Made by a program: the position numbers and the translations under genes
In this document: positions 42,651 through 54,223 of the stretch, piece after piece
How the letters are laid out: every line of letters begins with the position of its first letter
How positions within the stretch are numbered: position 1 is the first letter of the stretch
The notes under the pieces: model-generated
What the model was told of the DNA's origin: nothing
Database searches by the model: none
The model's input: only the letters and a program-made list of their open reading frames with translations
Source of the DNA: Loripinus fragilis
Lineage: Eukaryota; Mollusca; Bivalvia; Lucinida; Lucinidae
DNA: 64,000 nt
NCBI GenBank assembly: GCA_964019695.1
Contig: OZ026520.1
Span: forward strand, 28,864,120-28,928,119
Direction: 5' to 3'

Positions 42651-44571
42651 TCAGCATTATGTCAGACCGAATTAGACATTGTGACATTCAAGTTGTTAAT
42701 GTACAATTGACTTTACAATGTTCTTTCAGAATGTTGGATGGAAAACTTAAATATTTAAAAAAACGTGCAGTCATGAGATCTTGCTTAGTTTTAGCAATCA
42801 ATCATGCTGATAAAGCTTATGCTAATTTCCACTACACAGAATATGGTATGGCCAAATTACCACAGGAATCATGTAAATGGAATCCTTGATAGCAAAGTGT
42901 TATATGTATATAAAATATTAGAATGAATTGTACACTCACCAGGATATTGATTCAGTTGATAAGTGTGACAAAATCAACCTCAACACAGCTTTTCTACCAT
43001 TACATGATTTGGAAATGTCTTCCTTCTTCAGACAGTAAACAAATACACTACATAAATATGTAATGGTGTAAAAGGGCCAAACAAATTTGAGGGTATTGAT
43101 TTACAGACATCAGTTCTAACAAACATAAGCATTATGAATGCACTCTATTCAGCACCGTCATTGTCACCAATGATAGGTTTGCATGCAATGTTTAGAAAGT
43201 GTGCATGAGCTTAATGAAAGTATATATGCATACCATATTTGCCATGCAACTTTTATACAATCATCTCCAAAAAAATCCTATTTCTTTCACATGCAAAGGT
43301 TATTATTATAAATATCAGATGTTGATATAGCAGTGCCTCTATTGACATGTGTGTTATGTGTGTATGATATAGTATGTCAAATATTGAATACCTTATCTCA
43401 GATGTGTTCTTTGACAGAAGCAAAAAAATGAATTTCATTGCCTTTAGATGAAAAAATAATTGTCGAACTATTTTAATGTAATTCATAAAGGCTCAAGTGA
43501 AGATTTGGTCCAGCACTTTGTGCATACAAGCAGCAAAGGCTCTGATATGTCTAACTACACATTTTTACAGGCTCGCATGAGCCTTCATTGCTCAACACTG
43601 GGTTAACAACCAAACTCAAATGTGTTTACTCATTTGATTTATTCTGTATGCTTCTATTTATGATCAATTTAGTTTTGTTTGAAACATGCAAAGGATTAAT
43701 GGGGTGTAATTCTTGTATCAATGAGTATGTTCTCATTTGACATGCTAAATATCAAAATGATTTTATATGAACAAAATTTCAAGCTTAAACTAAGTCTAAA
43801 TGATATCAATAATGCAAAGCAAAAGTATCAGTAATTTATTGGAGTCCATTCATTTGCACTGGCTACACTAAACTACTTTCAATGCAAAGGAGATTTTCTA
43901 AGTGATTAGCATAGATCTTTAAAATGTATATGTGACTGAAAATTAACCTTTAGAACAAGTGCTGTCCTATTTCATTGCTTCACAACATTGTAGAACCAGA
44001 CAAAGTGTATAAAAAGTGTAATTATCTCATAAACTACTCTTGTTGTATATGTTACTAGCATAAATTGTATTCTTTCTTCACCAACCTGGATATGATATGG
44101 ATATAAAGCGATTATAACCACAGGGATAGGCATAGAGTGTGCCATATGAGAGGCAGAAACCGTTACAGTTAAAAAAATCAGTTTCTTTTTATATGACAAG
44201 GATTAACGTCTGCTTTAATGTTTCATTTCTTGACTTCGACCTATGTTTGAAATGATAAGTGATTTTAGAAGGTATGGGTTAGCCTTTGTCCCTGAATGTT
44301 ATCAATATATTTGCTGTAGTCAAAAGCTGATAAGCTATACTTATATGTACTTTGGTGGCGTACACAGTGGGCAAAAGATCTAAATAAGTAACTACAACTT
44401 TTTGATATCAATGTTTCATCTACATTGAGCCAAAGTCAGTTAAAATATCTTGTATATATCATTCCTTATTGAAGTGACATTTTATGTGATTTACTGTTCA
44501 AGTTTCTTCGGTTTAATCAGTAATGCTTTACTGAAGTTTATTCTTAGTTGCTTGTTGTGTCAAATAAGACA
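42651..44571. other. AT-rich sequence, nothing recognised
   Basis: No exon, RNA gene or repeat structure could be supported. Confidence 0.4.
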
Positions 44572-44572
44572 A

Positions 44573-45522
44573 TACGAGGGTTAGTCAAAAATAACGCAGC
44601 CCTACCTCATAACATTTTAGTTTGGTATTGTAGACAACAATGTGATTATGTTCTATAAGTATAACATGTCATAGATGTTTTAACCCTAAAGAATTACCCT
44701 ATTGAAGCTTCTATTATGGTTGCTAGGTAACTGAAGATCGTCAGTCAGATCGATGCGTTCACAATCTCAGCCAACAGGAATATACTCTAGGTCTTTAAAA
44801 AAGCTTGTGTGCTAGATAGTTTTTGTGAAAGACATATTTGACATTTATTTGAATAATATAAATCATATTGCCTTTTCATTACACTTAGTTTGTTAATGTT
44901 TAGGTGGTGAACATATATTGTATGCGTTGCCTAGCAACAAAAAAACCTCCAAAATTCCACAGATTTTCAAATACACGTGATTTGTGTTGCCATGGAAACA
45001 ATTTGTGCATTTAAATCATAGAACTTAATATGTCTAAGGGATGGTTTGTGTATGCAGGGCTGTTAAAGCATTATTAAGCTAATATTTTATGTTTTCTATT
45101 AAACTTGTGTAAATACGAATGTGGATGGGGTAAATTATAGGACCCCAAGCATGTTAAAATTTGATTAATTCTGAAATCAAACTACCACAACATCTATAAT
45201 TTATGGTCAGTTGGTTTCTGTTCAGTGACACTGAATAAGTTTCATGTTAAAGATATCAGATGACAGTGAAAAAAGCCTTGCTTTAGCATTACTGTTTCCA
45301 AAGCAACGCTAAGATTTAGATGTGTCACATCGTGAACGCACCCCTTTGACAGGTCATATTCTGTTACCCAGCAACCGTTACAAAACGCCTCCCAACAGAA
45401 ATAAATTAGGTGATTAAATGGATGACATATAACTTCAACGAAATATCATCTAAATATATGTCCATTTTACTTGATTCAAATGTTATGACGTAGGGCTCAG
45501 TTATTTTTGACTGACCCTCGTA
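44573..45522. mobile_element. Mariner-type TIR element carrying X-box-like motifs
   Basis: Inverted termini of about 43 bp (TACGAGGGTTAGTCAAAAAT on the left; TACGAGGGTCAGTCAAAAAT as reverse complement of the right), with four or so mismatches, are bounded by TA. The 950-bp interior has no transposase frame. Imperfect inverted symmetry continues inward, for example GGTTGCTAGGTAAC and GATGCGTTCAC on the left against GGTTGCTGGGTAAC and GGTGCGTTCAC on the right strand. Five RFX X-box-like sites lie inside (see the separate entry). Confidence 0.82.
44719..45375. promoter_or_regulatory. Cluster of five RFX X-box-like motifs
   Basis: GTTGCTAGGTAAC (44719-44731), GTTGCCTAGCAAC (44926-44938), GTTGCCATGGAAAC (44986-44999), GTTTCCAAAGCAAC (45294-45307) and GTTACCCAGCAAC (45363-45375). 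The second and fifth match GTNRCC-N(0-3)-RGYAAC exactly; the third is the common GGAAAC variant. RFX factors bind such sites at ciliary genes. Whether these sites are bound is inference. Confidence 0.5.
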
Positions 45523-46040
45523 TTCGTCATTTCTCTCATTAATGAGCACTCTAATGCTGCAGAAGACCTTAGGTTTGCGTTTCGGCAGTCAAACCTTCCT
45601 GGAAGGTAACTTGTGCCAAGTCAAAAACTAAGGCTCGTACAGAAATAAGCTCCTATTCTGGTATTTATTTTATAAAATCATAACTTTGGTGGGAATAGCA
45701 GCCCGCGGTTTGCATCTTTACAACATTGTTTTCCATCTTAACCCTGAAGGTCAGCTCCATTAAATGGCACCAACCCCCTAATTACTTTGTCTCTTTCTAA
45801 TTCAAAAATACATTTGCTATTCTGTATGAAGCATATATGACATATATTCAGGTTGTATAACTTTAGTATTTTGATTCCCACCATATTTTATGGGAAAATA
45901 TATCGATGAGGTATGTAATCGTTCTGTGGTATATCCTACGGGTTCTACACTGTTTGCTAGTTCTCCATTTGTTGGAAGATCCAGTTCTTAGCCTGCTGGA
46001 TAATGTGCAGACTTTGCAGCCTCCGTCTCGTCTGATAGAT
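45523..46040. other. Unannotated sequence
   Basis: No gene or repeat recognised between the TIR element and the LINE fragment. Confidence 0.4.
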
Positions 46041-46089
46041 GACATTCTTCAAATACTGACCTGTCTGGTGCCATTATGAGCATTCTGGA

Positions 46090-46620
46090 TATATGAACTC
46101 CAAATTCACATCAGAATTAAAAACAGAATATAGCTCAAATTGTGAAAACCTATGGGTCTAGTTGAACCTTGCTGCATTAAAATCAGTTCTTATTGGAGCC
46201 TATAACAGACCACATGAATCAGGCCAAGCAAGTTTGGAAGAACTGAGTAAATCACCAAACAAATTCAACTGTCTGGCTTCTTGGCCCAAAGATGACTGGG
46301 AAAACCTAAAACCGTTACCAGACTGTGGACATCCAATCTTTACACGGCCGAATGACTGTCTACTTGAGCAAATGGTGACCTCGCCAACACGAGATCAAAA
46401 TATATTATATTAGACTTATTCGTCAGGACAACTCCTACCCTCGTGGACAATGTACCAATCACTCTAGGCCTCTCTGGCCATGATATTCTATTAGCCCAAG
46501 CCAATGCTAAGCCTGAGACAACAAATCAGGTCCCTCCTATTACCACATTATATGAGAAAGCCGATTGGGACCAGCTCAAACAGTCCATGAATGATGCCCA
46601 GTGTGAAACTTAGCATAGTA
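46090..46620 (+). pseudogene. LINE fragment, endonuclease-to-linker region
   Basis: Readable segments are LKSVLIGAYNRPHESGQASL, WPKDDWENLKPLPDCGHPIF and RPNDCLLEQMVTSPTRDQNI, followed in shifted frames by remnants like LSGHDILLAQ(A)NAKP and ADWDQLKQSMNDA. KSVLIGAY.RP is the strand typical of the APE-type endonuclease of non-LTR retrotransposons, and LEQMVTSPTR..NILDL fits its end. Both the start and the reverse transcriptase are missing. Stops and frameshifts show decay. Confidence 0.75.
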
Positions 46621-46857
46621 TGATATAGTCGTGGAGGAAATGGAAAAACAATAAATTAAATGCAACAAACAAACAAAATACAGGTCTTACTGTACATTGA
46701 GCATAGGATAACATAACAGAACATGCAAGGCATGTATGCACATGTAATTTCAAAGAAGGACAAAGTGTTTTTCTTCCAAAAGTGTCTATTAGCAGCTCAC
46801 ATCCTTAAGTCTCAATATTTCATCGTTTATAATGTTTGGATATGCTCAAAATTCGGA

Positions 46858-47022
46858 TCATGGCGAAGTTTCATGAAAATAAAACGCTCGCGAAATGGCG
46901 AAATCACACTGTTATATATATCGGTTAAAGATGCATAGTCGCGAATTTTTCACGTGGCAAATATACCTTTTAACGCTTTTCGTGAAAATAAAATTCTCGC
47001 AAAAACAATCTGAATGTACAGT
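46858..47022. mobile_element. CGCGAAAA-family TIR element, diverged copy 4
   Basis: GGCGAAGTTTCATGAAAATA, AGTCGCGAATTTTTCACGTG and AATAAAATTCTCGC match the family at 7643-7856; both termini are decayed. Confidence 0.65.
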
Positions 47023-47458
47023 ATTTCCTGCGATATATATAAAGCATACTTATCGGTGCCCAACTTATCAAGCACAAGCACCAAACCTTCTGGCCATTAT
47101 TGTGTAGGGTTGACGAAAAATTTAGATCTTAACTGGAGCTCAGACTAATAAGAAAATTGCAAATTTCCTCCTCAAAAACTGCAACTGAATCGAACATCCT
47201 TGGCATAGTCTATAAAGTGTCAAAATGAATTACTTTCAAATGCTATCATTTGAAGCCAAATAATTAAGCAAAAATCACTTACACTCTGAAACAACAATAC
47301 TACGTATTCACCATTAATTAAGGTCGTACCAAGCTGCTATATATAGGCAACTTCTAAAGACCCATTTGGCTATCTTCACTGAATACATACCAGGGATGTA
47401 GCATATAGCACGAAATGTGAGCTAATGTCCATGCCAACAATATTCATCCAACCTTGAT

Positions 47459-47694
47459 TTAACCCTTAAAGCGCCATGAAAAAAAATGCATATGAAAATT
47501 TCGTCTGCTGCAAATAATTGCCTAACATTTCTGATAAATTAAGTATAGAAGCAAACAGCCTGGACTCAGAACAGACTGCTCCTATAGAAGCAGTCTGATC
47601 TGGGTCCACATTGTTTGCCATAGATGCTTCTTAAACATTTCAGCAGACGAGAAAAGCAGACGACTTTTGTTGCGATTGGCGCATTAAGGGTTAA
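47459..47694. mobile_element. TTAA-flanked TIR element, copy 3
   Basis: Ends TTAACCCTTAAAGCGCCA and TGGCGCATTAAGGGTTAA. The middle is replaced by a CAAACAGT-type hairpin (GACTCAGAACAGACTGCTCC / GAAGCAGTCTGATCTGGGTC, 47550-47622). TCGTCTGCTG / CAGCAGACGA subterminal arms match the other copies. Confidence 0.8.
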
Positions 47695-47782
47695 AGGAGT
47701 TCAAAGAAGGTGCCACCGCTGCATTGTTTGGCAGTGAGTCCCATGCATCAACAACACGGTTGCGTACTACACTGGCTCAGCT

Positions 47783-49135
47783 ATGAGAAGTTAGTCTGAA
47801 TATCGAAATGCGAATATAGAAATGGTAGTTTGATATTCGAAATTGTTCATTAAAAGTGAGTTATGATATTGAAAACATGATATTCGGCAACGTCCCGAAT
47901 GCCAAAGTAGGTTTTTGACCATACTAATATGAAAAACAGTGACAGTCCGAATATCGAAAGGCGAACTTAGTATCGAAATGGTATTTTGATATTCGATATT
48001 GTACATCAATTTAAAAGTTGAAAACACGATACTCCGAACTCGATAACATTCCGAGTGCCAAAATAGGTTTTTGACCATAGTATAGTGCGACCAGCTAACA
48101 GAGACTGGGCGTGTCAGACAGAGCGCTGTCATACACTGTCATATAAGACTAGTCTACAGTAAATCGGGTGTAATAGCCTATGTACGCTTTACTCATGCAA
48201 CCAACTGAAGCGCAGACGACAAGGGTGACCAACTTTATACGTTAGCATGCCTGGTTAACGTTTATCTTTAGAATGCTGTTGGGGACCTGCTGCATTTCAT
48301 TCTTCGGGGCAGATATGTTGTGAAAGTTTTTTGGGAGGGTGGGTTTGCACTTTCTTCAAATTTTGTCTGTATGACAAAACTGGTTTGATTTTTAAGCCTG
48401 ATACAATAATGATAAATTACCAATTAGAACTCAGCGGGACAAGGGTTAGGTATCTGGATCATGAGAAAAGGGCATACAAACATGAGATTTGGTCTCACCG
48501 CATATCCGAAAACCTCCTTTAATCGCTCATTCTGGCGTGTCCAGAGCGACTAAATGTCTAAAAGTTGTTCGGAGACTTCTTCAACTTGCATACTTTGTTT
48601 ATGCGAGAAGCGAAAGTCCTGGCGAGGCCATGCGTACATGCAGGCTCGTCGGAGCCTTCGCCACACGCCGATGTAATAAGAACCATCATTTCGTGTGCTG
48701 ACCAATTCATAGTATTAATTTTTCATTGCGGACCATTTATTTTATTTTATTATTAAGTATTATACTTTCAATAGTTAAAATTTCCAAACATTGTCAGAGC
48801 GCATATATCTAGACTAGTCAGTGTCCTTGTTATCCAAAATTAATACGAGATGCCTTTTTCTCGCAATAGGCCTAAAACTACTACAGGTATACAGGTATTT
48901 TCACAGGTGAATAAATACACTCTGTCTTACCGATTTTCATATGGAAATGTCCATGGGTGTGTCTTTGCTAAGAACCGCCCAGTCTCTCTTAACTGGACGG
49001 ACTATAAACAACTCGAATATCGGAAATGAATATCGAAAATCAAACTAACTTCTAAAATTCAATATCGAAAATCGAACTTACTTCTGAAAATGAATATCGA
49101 AAATCCGCGAAAACCGAACTAACTTCTCATCACTC
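47783..49135. mobile_element. Candidate ~1.35-kb TIR element rich in AATATCGAAA
   Basis: ATGAGAAGTTAGTCTGAATATCG on the left side is mirrored by CGAACTAACTTCTCAT on the right. Repeats of AATATCGAAA/TTCGATATT crowd 47800-48050 and 49010-49110. No transposase recognised. The boundaries rest on a short inverted repeat. Confidence 0.5.
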
Positions 49136-50406
49136 TGAGTCTTCAGCGAAAGTCTGACATGATGAACTTATTTGGGGCAATCCGGTCGATTTGGTTTAGA
49201 ATTTTGTATATACGACCTCATAACGGGTTGACCAAACGAGAACGGGTTGACCAAACGCGTTGCCCTTTTTGTACGTTTTAAAGAATACTATAGGCCTACC
49301 AAGGACTCTCTATTTGCGCAGGCTGGTTTGGGCCTTAGCTGCTCGCATAGGCCTACGCAATAAGAACCTACATCTCATGGACTGGCTCATTTATCGTGTC
49401 CTGTTATTTGGCAGCGGTAATGTTGAGTCTATTTACAAACAGGGTCTTTCTACAATGTGTAGAAAAAACTTAACCGGTTATAAAGCAAGAAAGAAAATGT
49501 TCTTTAATTTTTACTTGGAGACCTATCTGATTTTTCGAAATTCGGGTTTTGCCAAATAGGCCTATGTTGGACATTGGAAGACTAAATAGGTCGTCTGCAG
49601 TCAAGTTGAGTGTAGATTACGACTAGTACCCCAAAAAGAAGACACCAGACTGACACTATTGCACAAACTACAGGACAGCCTCCTTCATCTACATCTAATC
49701 GTTGAGTAACTTCTGTCACACATTTGACCATTACGTTACTTTTGCGGGAGAGAAAAGAGAAAGCAATGAAAAAATAGGAAAGCAAGGAAAAATAGTTATA
49801 GGAAAGAAAGTAATTTAGAAAAAGTTTCCAGGCTGCTCTCGCCACTTCAAGTGGAACCAATCCGGCTACCGTAGCGGCCCCTGGGTATGATCGCCCAACC
49901 GGCGATATAGACCCCGAACCTATCATGAAACCTGCAGATTCAAGAACTAGGGGTAGGTCCAGATTGCAGCTATCGGCAGCAACATCTACCGTAGGCCTAC
50001 AGCCTTCAATAACTCCTTTTATTATATACCTATAACTGATACGACTTTAGAACTGTCCGTTTTCTGGTCATCTGATACAGAAAGCCGGACCAACGAACTG
50101 AGGTTTTCTGAATCCATAGACTGGTTCTCTCCCCTACACTGGCTATTGTTGCGGTCGGCCATGGCCGGCCGCTTATATAAACTTCAATCAAAACATACAT
50201 CAAATTCAGGGTTTGACCAAACCTTTATGCCGTGCTCAAGCTATATTTTATTAGCTGCCGAACAACGAGTGGGGTACCAAATATCATGGGTTGACCAACA
50301 GCGCGAAGTAAGCTGTCCGTGAAACCTGTAGGGCTACCTATAGCGCGAGGAAAGCTCGTTTGCGAATTTGATTTTCACAAAGAAGGCGTCAATTTGCCCT
50401 GCTTAT
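49136..50406. other. Unannotated sequence with TAGGCCTA motifs
   Basis: The hexamer AGGCCT recurs (49295, 49350, 49558, 49995). GGTTGACCAAAC appears three times at 49220-49255 and 50210. No exon could be supported apart from the weak small ORF listed below. Confidence 0.4.
49582..49731 (-). CDS. Possible small membrane peptide or terminal exon (weak)
   Basis: A 49-codon frame starts at an ATG with G at -3 and G at +4. It reads MVKCVTEVTQRLDVDEGGCP, followed by a clear hydrophobic span VVCAIVSVWCLLFGVLVVIY, and ends DCRRPI. The frame is open further upstream to 49926 in low-complexity hydrophobic sequence. Upstream of the ATG on the minus strand lies a pyrimidine-rich stretch, so it could also be a last exon. 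No family recognised and no neighbouring exons found; chance is quite possible. Confidence 0.2.
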   Translation of the reverse strand: MVKCVTEVTQRLDVDEGGCPVVCAIVSVWCLLFGVLVVIYTQLDCRRPI

Positions 50407-50723
50407 GAGGTAGTTCGATCATTCAACTGAACTTTAGTCCGGGTAAGTCTGGTTCCCGTCGTGTGTTAAACATTTAATCGGCAGCCAATCACTGCCATCG
50501 AAACAAAATACTGGTTTCTTAATTTTTAAGAGTTTGGCAAATGCGGAGAACCAGTATCGACCAAAGTAAAAGGTATGGTTGACCAGCAGGAACTGGACAT
50601 GCGCAGACAAGGGCTAAACAGGAACAGGAAGATAGATAAGTGATCACGTGACACTAAACCAGAGTGAGTTTGATCAACTTTAGTCTAACCGCAGTACCTG
50701 CAGTTGAATGATCGAACTACCTC
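50407..50723. mobile_element. Short TIR element with 23-bp termini
   Basis: GAGGTAGTTCGATCATTCAA at 50407 is mirrored exactly by TTGAATGATCGAACTACCTC ending at 50723; the identity extends three more bases (CTG). 317 bp, non-coding. TAT on both sides may be the target duplication. Confidence 0.82.
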
Positions 50724-52085
50724 TATATAAACGCAATCAAAAAAGCTGACGAAAGTGAAACGTCCCAAAGTCAAAACGTCCTTGATTGGCAAAGAGTGCG
50801 AGCGAACTTCACATCAGTAAACGTACTTATATGATTGTCATCCACATCTAATCACAAAGAATTACTATGAATTCAGGGACTGTCTTATGACGGTCATGAC
50901 AAACAGGTTTTATGTCCCCAAAGGGAGGCATATTGTAATCAAACTGCCTGTCCTTAGTGTCCTAAGTGTTTGAGTGTTCATATCATATCTGGAGTAAATC
51001 TCCTATATTATTTTAGGTAGGAATGTCAAAATTCGTGTCTTAATGTATTTAGGGTCATGGAGCGTCACACACCTTTACCACTGCCATCAGATCTAGAAAA
51101 ATCGTGTCTGTAGCATAAATCCTAGGAATCCCAAATTCGGTTTGTGAACGCATCTTGGGGGTCACAGAGTCTGTACATATATAGTTAAGCGACCACTGTG
51201 ACCTTGATTTTCTGGCATCAGTTTTAAGACAAATGTGCTGTCTAATGTTGTCAAATGATTTTTCATAAATGTGTCGCATGCTGGATACATTACCATAACA
51301 TATCATGCATAAGCCGAGTGCTTTCAAAAGATCAAGCAACATCCTCGCTTAAACCATGTGTTAAATGTTTACAAATCACAGTTCAGATGTCAATAATCAG
51401 AGCTTAGAATAAATTTACATACAAGCTCTAGAAGTTCAAAATGGAAGTATGCAGTGGGCAAGAATACATACAATGATAGGGCTAAACGACCGCCAGCTTT
51501 TTTGAAAAGCTAATACTTGTAGGGACAGGTCATCGATAAATCAAAACGGGCAGAAATCTGCCCGTTTCACGGAATGTCACGGAGCTAGCCGACAACTCGG
51601 AACAGGTTTAAAATTTCCATACAGGCTACAGAAAAAAGCTTATGGGTTTTTCTTTTAAATATCTCTTTATAATTTTCCTTTCTATGACGATTATCGAGTT
51701 TGTAATGCTGCATTTAAACGTAATTTAAACTTGTTATTGTGTTGGCATGGTTTTCGTGACGTCAACGTCACCATTAACGTCGGGATTCGTTGGCGGAGGC
51801 AGTCATGTTTCTGTGGTTGTCTTGTCAACGTAACGATTTGCAATACAACTTACGATTGGCCGACCAATCACAGCCCACCTAACATTATACATGACCAGTT
51901 GTTAATTTGAACAACTCGGAACCAGTTTACTGAATCCATATCACTATCATTTAAAACGAGGCTAACGTTGGTTACCTGCTTTTGCGGCGACGTTACGTAA
52001 AGTAAATTGCAAGCATGGAACCAGAGACGGAAAACATGTTGACGTGACGTCAAGAAACGTAACGTTGTGGCAAACGATCCCGCAA
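50724..52085. other. Unannotated sequence with dispersed repeat fragments
   Basis: 51463-51520 (GAATACATACAATGATAGGG, CGCCAGCTTTTTTGAAAAG) recurs inverted at about 55215-55278. A perfect 10-bp stem AAACGGGCAG / CTGCCCGTTT sits at 51547-51570. An open frame on the minus strand at 51055-51342 is unconvincing. Confidence 0.45.
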
Positions 52086-52092
52086 TTTTTAG

Positions 52093-52752
52093 CAGTGACC
52101 TATATAAGAGTGACTAGAAACTCCAATACAATACCAATACTCAACTCAAATAACACTGTCGTGTATCTTACACAGGTAAATGAGGGAAACTCGATATCAT
52201 TTATCTACACGGTTGGCTTTTACCGCTGTTTTGGAATACACAGCGTAATTTCTCTATGTTTACCTAAACTTTTAACACCTTTATATACACCAAAATTATA
52301 TAATAACGATAATTATGAATCATTGGACATCTTAGTTTATGAATATTGATAAATCGAGAAACAGATATAGCCATGTTTGAAGCTTTATTCGTCAGAGTGA
52401 AAGAGGTATTTTTGAAGCCATTTTTTGCAGATTTCCGCAACTTTCTTAAAATCGGCCGTTATTTACACGGTCATAACTCAATCGTATTAGTTTTTACACT
52501 GCAGAAACAAAGCATTTAGCAATATTTCATATATGTTTTTTCGATTGTTATTAATAATATTTACCAATAAGCGATATTAAAGACGAAGTACGCTCTTTAA
52601 AGTACCTATAAATGCAGCGGTCTCACAAGCTGCATCGCCATTTTGAGTGTGTACAATAAAAGGCGCACCAGGCGTTAGTCACGTGACACATGCCACGACA
52701 TACCTATATGGCTGAAAAATGAAGTGCCCAGTCACTCTAATATAGGTCACTG
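52093..52752. mobile_element. hAT-type TIR element with target duplication
   Basis: Inverted ends CAGTGACCTATATAAGAGTG and CACTCTAATATAGGTCACTG (one mismatch) enclose 660 bp. TTTTTAG flanks both sides (52086-52092 and 52753-52759). CAGTG ends with a 7-8 bp duplication are the hAT pattern. No transposase frame, so non-autonomous. Confidence 0.85.
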
Positions 52753-52804
52753 TTTTTAGGGATTAAAGACTAAAACAGGTTTTAAAAAGAAAAAAAGGCA
52801 TATA

Positions 52805-53060
52805 ATAAACATATTATCATAATAGTAATTGATCTGGCGTACAGTATCACGTCTCGTGGATGTGACCATACAATTGGATCACCCTCGACGCTACGCGTCT
52901 CGATGATCCGATGGTATGACCTCATCCACTCAACGTGATACAGTACCACAGTAGATAATCACGTGACATGCGGACAGTGAGCTAATCGGATGTTGCAAAG
53001 GATTTTGATGAAAAATCAATATATTTTGGCGTTTTCAAGATGAGTGACCTCTATATTTTT
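52805..53060. repeat. Dispersed repeat copy, inverted relative to 56735-56870
   Basis: ACATATTATCATAATAGTAA, GATCTGGCGTAC, CACAGTAGATAATCACGTGA, GCTAATCGGATGTTGCAAA and GAAAAATCAATATATTTTGG recur in the same order on the other strand at 56735-56870. This copy holds a 100-bp insertion. Confidence 0.82.
52843..52942. mobile_element. 100-bp palindromic TIR insertion with GTAC duplication
   Basis: The termini AGTATCACGT and ACGTGATACA are inverted with one mismatch; the body also pairs (TGTGACCATAC / GTATGACCTCA, CCCTCGACGC / GCGTCTCGATG). GTAC flanks it (52839-52842, 52943-52946). The related copy at 56735-56870 has a single GTAC at this point, an empty site. Confidence 0.82.
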
Positions 53061-53886
53061 GTGATTTTATACTCTTTTTGCGCATTATTTGCTCATATCC
53101 AAGCATATACGTTCTTGCGAATGGTCCTGCTTGTAGTCTATCAGCAAAATTATGCATTACGACCATCCCTGCTTTGAAAAGCGACTTAAAAGCGTCGACT
53201 CTATCATTTTAATTATGACATAATCTCCGGCCTGACCATTGTAAAATCATAAATAAAATCAATATTGCATATGCATTTAATGTTTTTTTACTTGGTGTTT
53301 ACACGTTAGTAAAGGCCCTTGCCCTTTGCATCCTAGTTTTAGCCAAGTGAACCGGGTTTCTTGATTTGTCAGGGAAAATAGAGGCAGACCCCCTTTTGGA
53401 AAAATGACCGCAATACCGCTGGTAAGTAGTTTTAGACTGGCCGCAAAATCTCGATTTAAGTATCTGTAAGCTTCCTTTAAAACTGGTAGTTTTCTTAAGG
53501 TTACTGAGACAGGATATATTCATGGTGTTGAAATCTATGGCGCAATAGATATACAAGTAACTTAGACCAATCGATGAAGGCGTCAGTAGGCTTTAATGAT
53601 TAGAGAATTATGGCTCTAAAAATTAACAATATTGGCGAGTTCAAATATTAAAAGATGATTATAGATCTATCAAATGGTGGTATGAGGGTTGCTATTGATT
53701 AGCGAATTTGTACGTAATTATTATGCCTAGCGAATTTTGCGAGAAAAATAGCGAAATGGCGCATTTTAACGGTTAGCGTATTCAACGAATATATGTGCTA
53801 TTGTCCCACAAAGTGTCTATTCAGCTGCAAAGAGCAGCTAGAATAACGAGATTTTACTCGTTTAAAGTAGATGTACAGTTCTTTAT
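53061..53886. other. Unannotated sequence
   Basis: AT-rich, no gene or repeat recognised. Confidence 0.4.
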
Positions 53887-53950
53887 ATAAAGGCGCTGAT
53901 CAGACTGCGCGGCTACGGAGGCTGTTTTGGGCCCTTGTTATCTGCATGTA
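53887..53950. repeat. GC-rich hairpin element copy
   Basis: AAAGGCGCTGATCAGACTGC followed by GCTGTTTTGGGCCC is a diverged member of the hairpin family at 7283-7352. Confidence 0.5.
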
Positions 53951-54151
53951 GCAAGTCAGGTTTTCGCGCGACCAGACCATTTCAACTTTCTACCTGCCAG
54001 CCACATTTTGCGATCTGCTGATATCCTTTTGAAACAGTTGGGCCAACGTCTGGCTTGACAATGTAGCAGTCATACTTGTATGCAAGGGGGTTAATTAATC
54101 GTATTTTTGTTATCTGCACATGATGCATTTAGCTCGTCTACTGATAACATT

Positions 54152-54223
54152 CACGCAATCAGTTTGGACCCAGATCAGGTCCGACAAAACATTGGGCATG
54201 GTCTGAATCCAAACTGCTTGACA
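54152..54223. repeat. Palindromic hairpin element, CAAACAGT family
   Basis: GCAATCAGTTTGGACCCAGA pairs with GTCTGAATCCAAACTGCTTG around TCCGACAAAACATTGGGCA. Confidence 0.65.

Noticed and set aside
42518..42889. 123-codon plus-strand frame
   Set aside because: The first third is the dispersed 235-bp repeat and the rest has no recognisable domain or splice context.
51055..51342. 95-codon minus-strand frame
   Set aside because: Composition and neighbouring dispersed sequence suggest repeat DNA; no family or splice sites identified.
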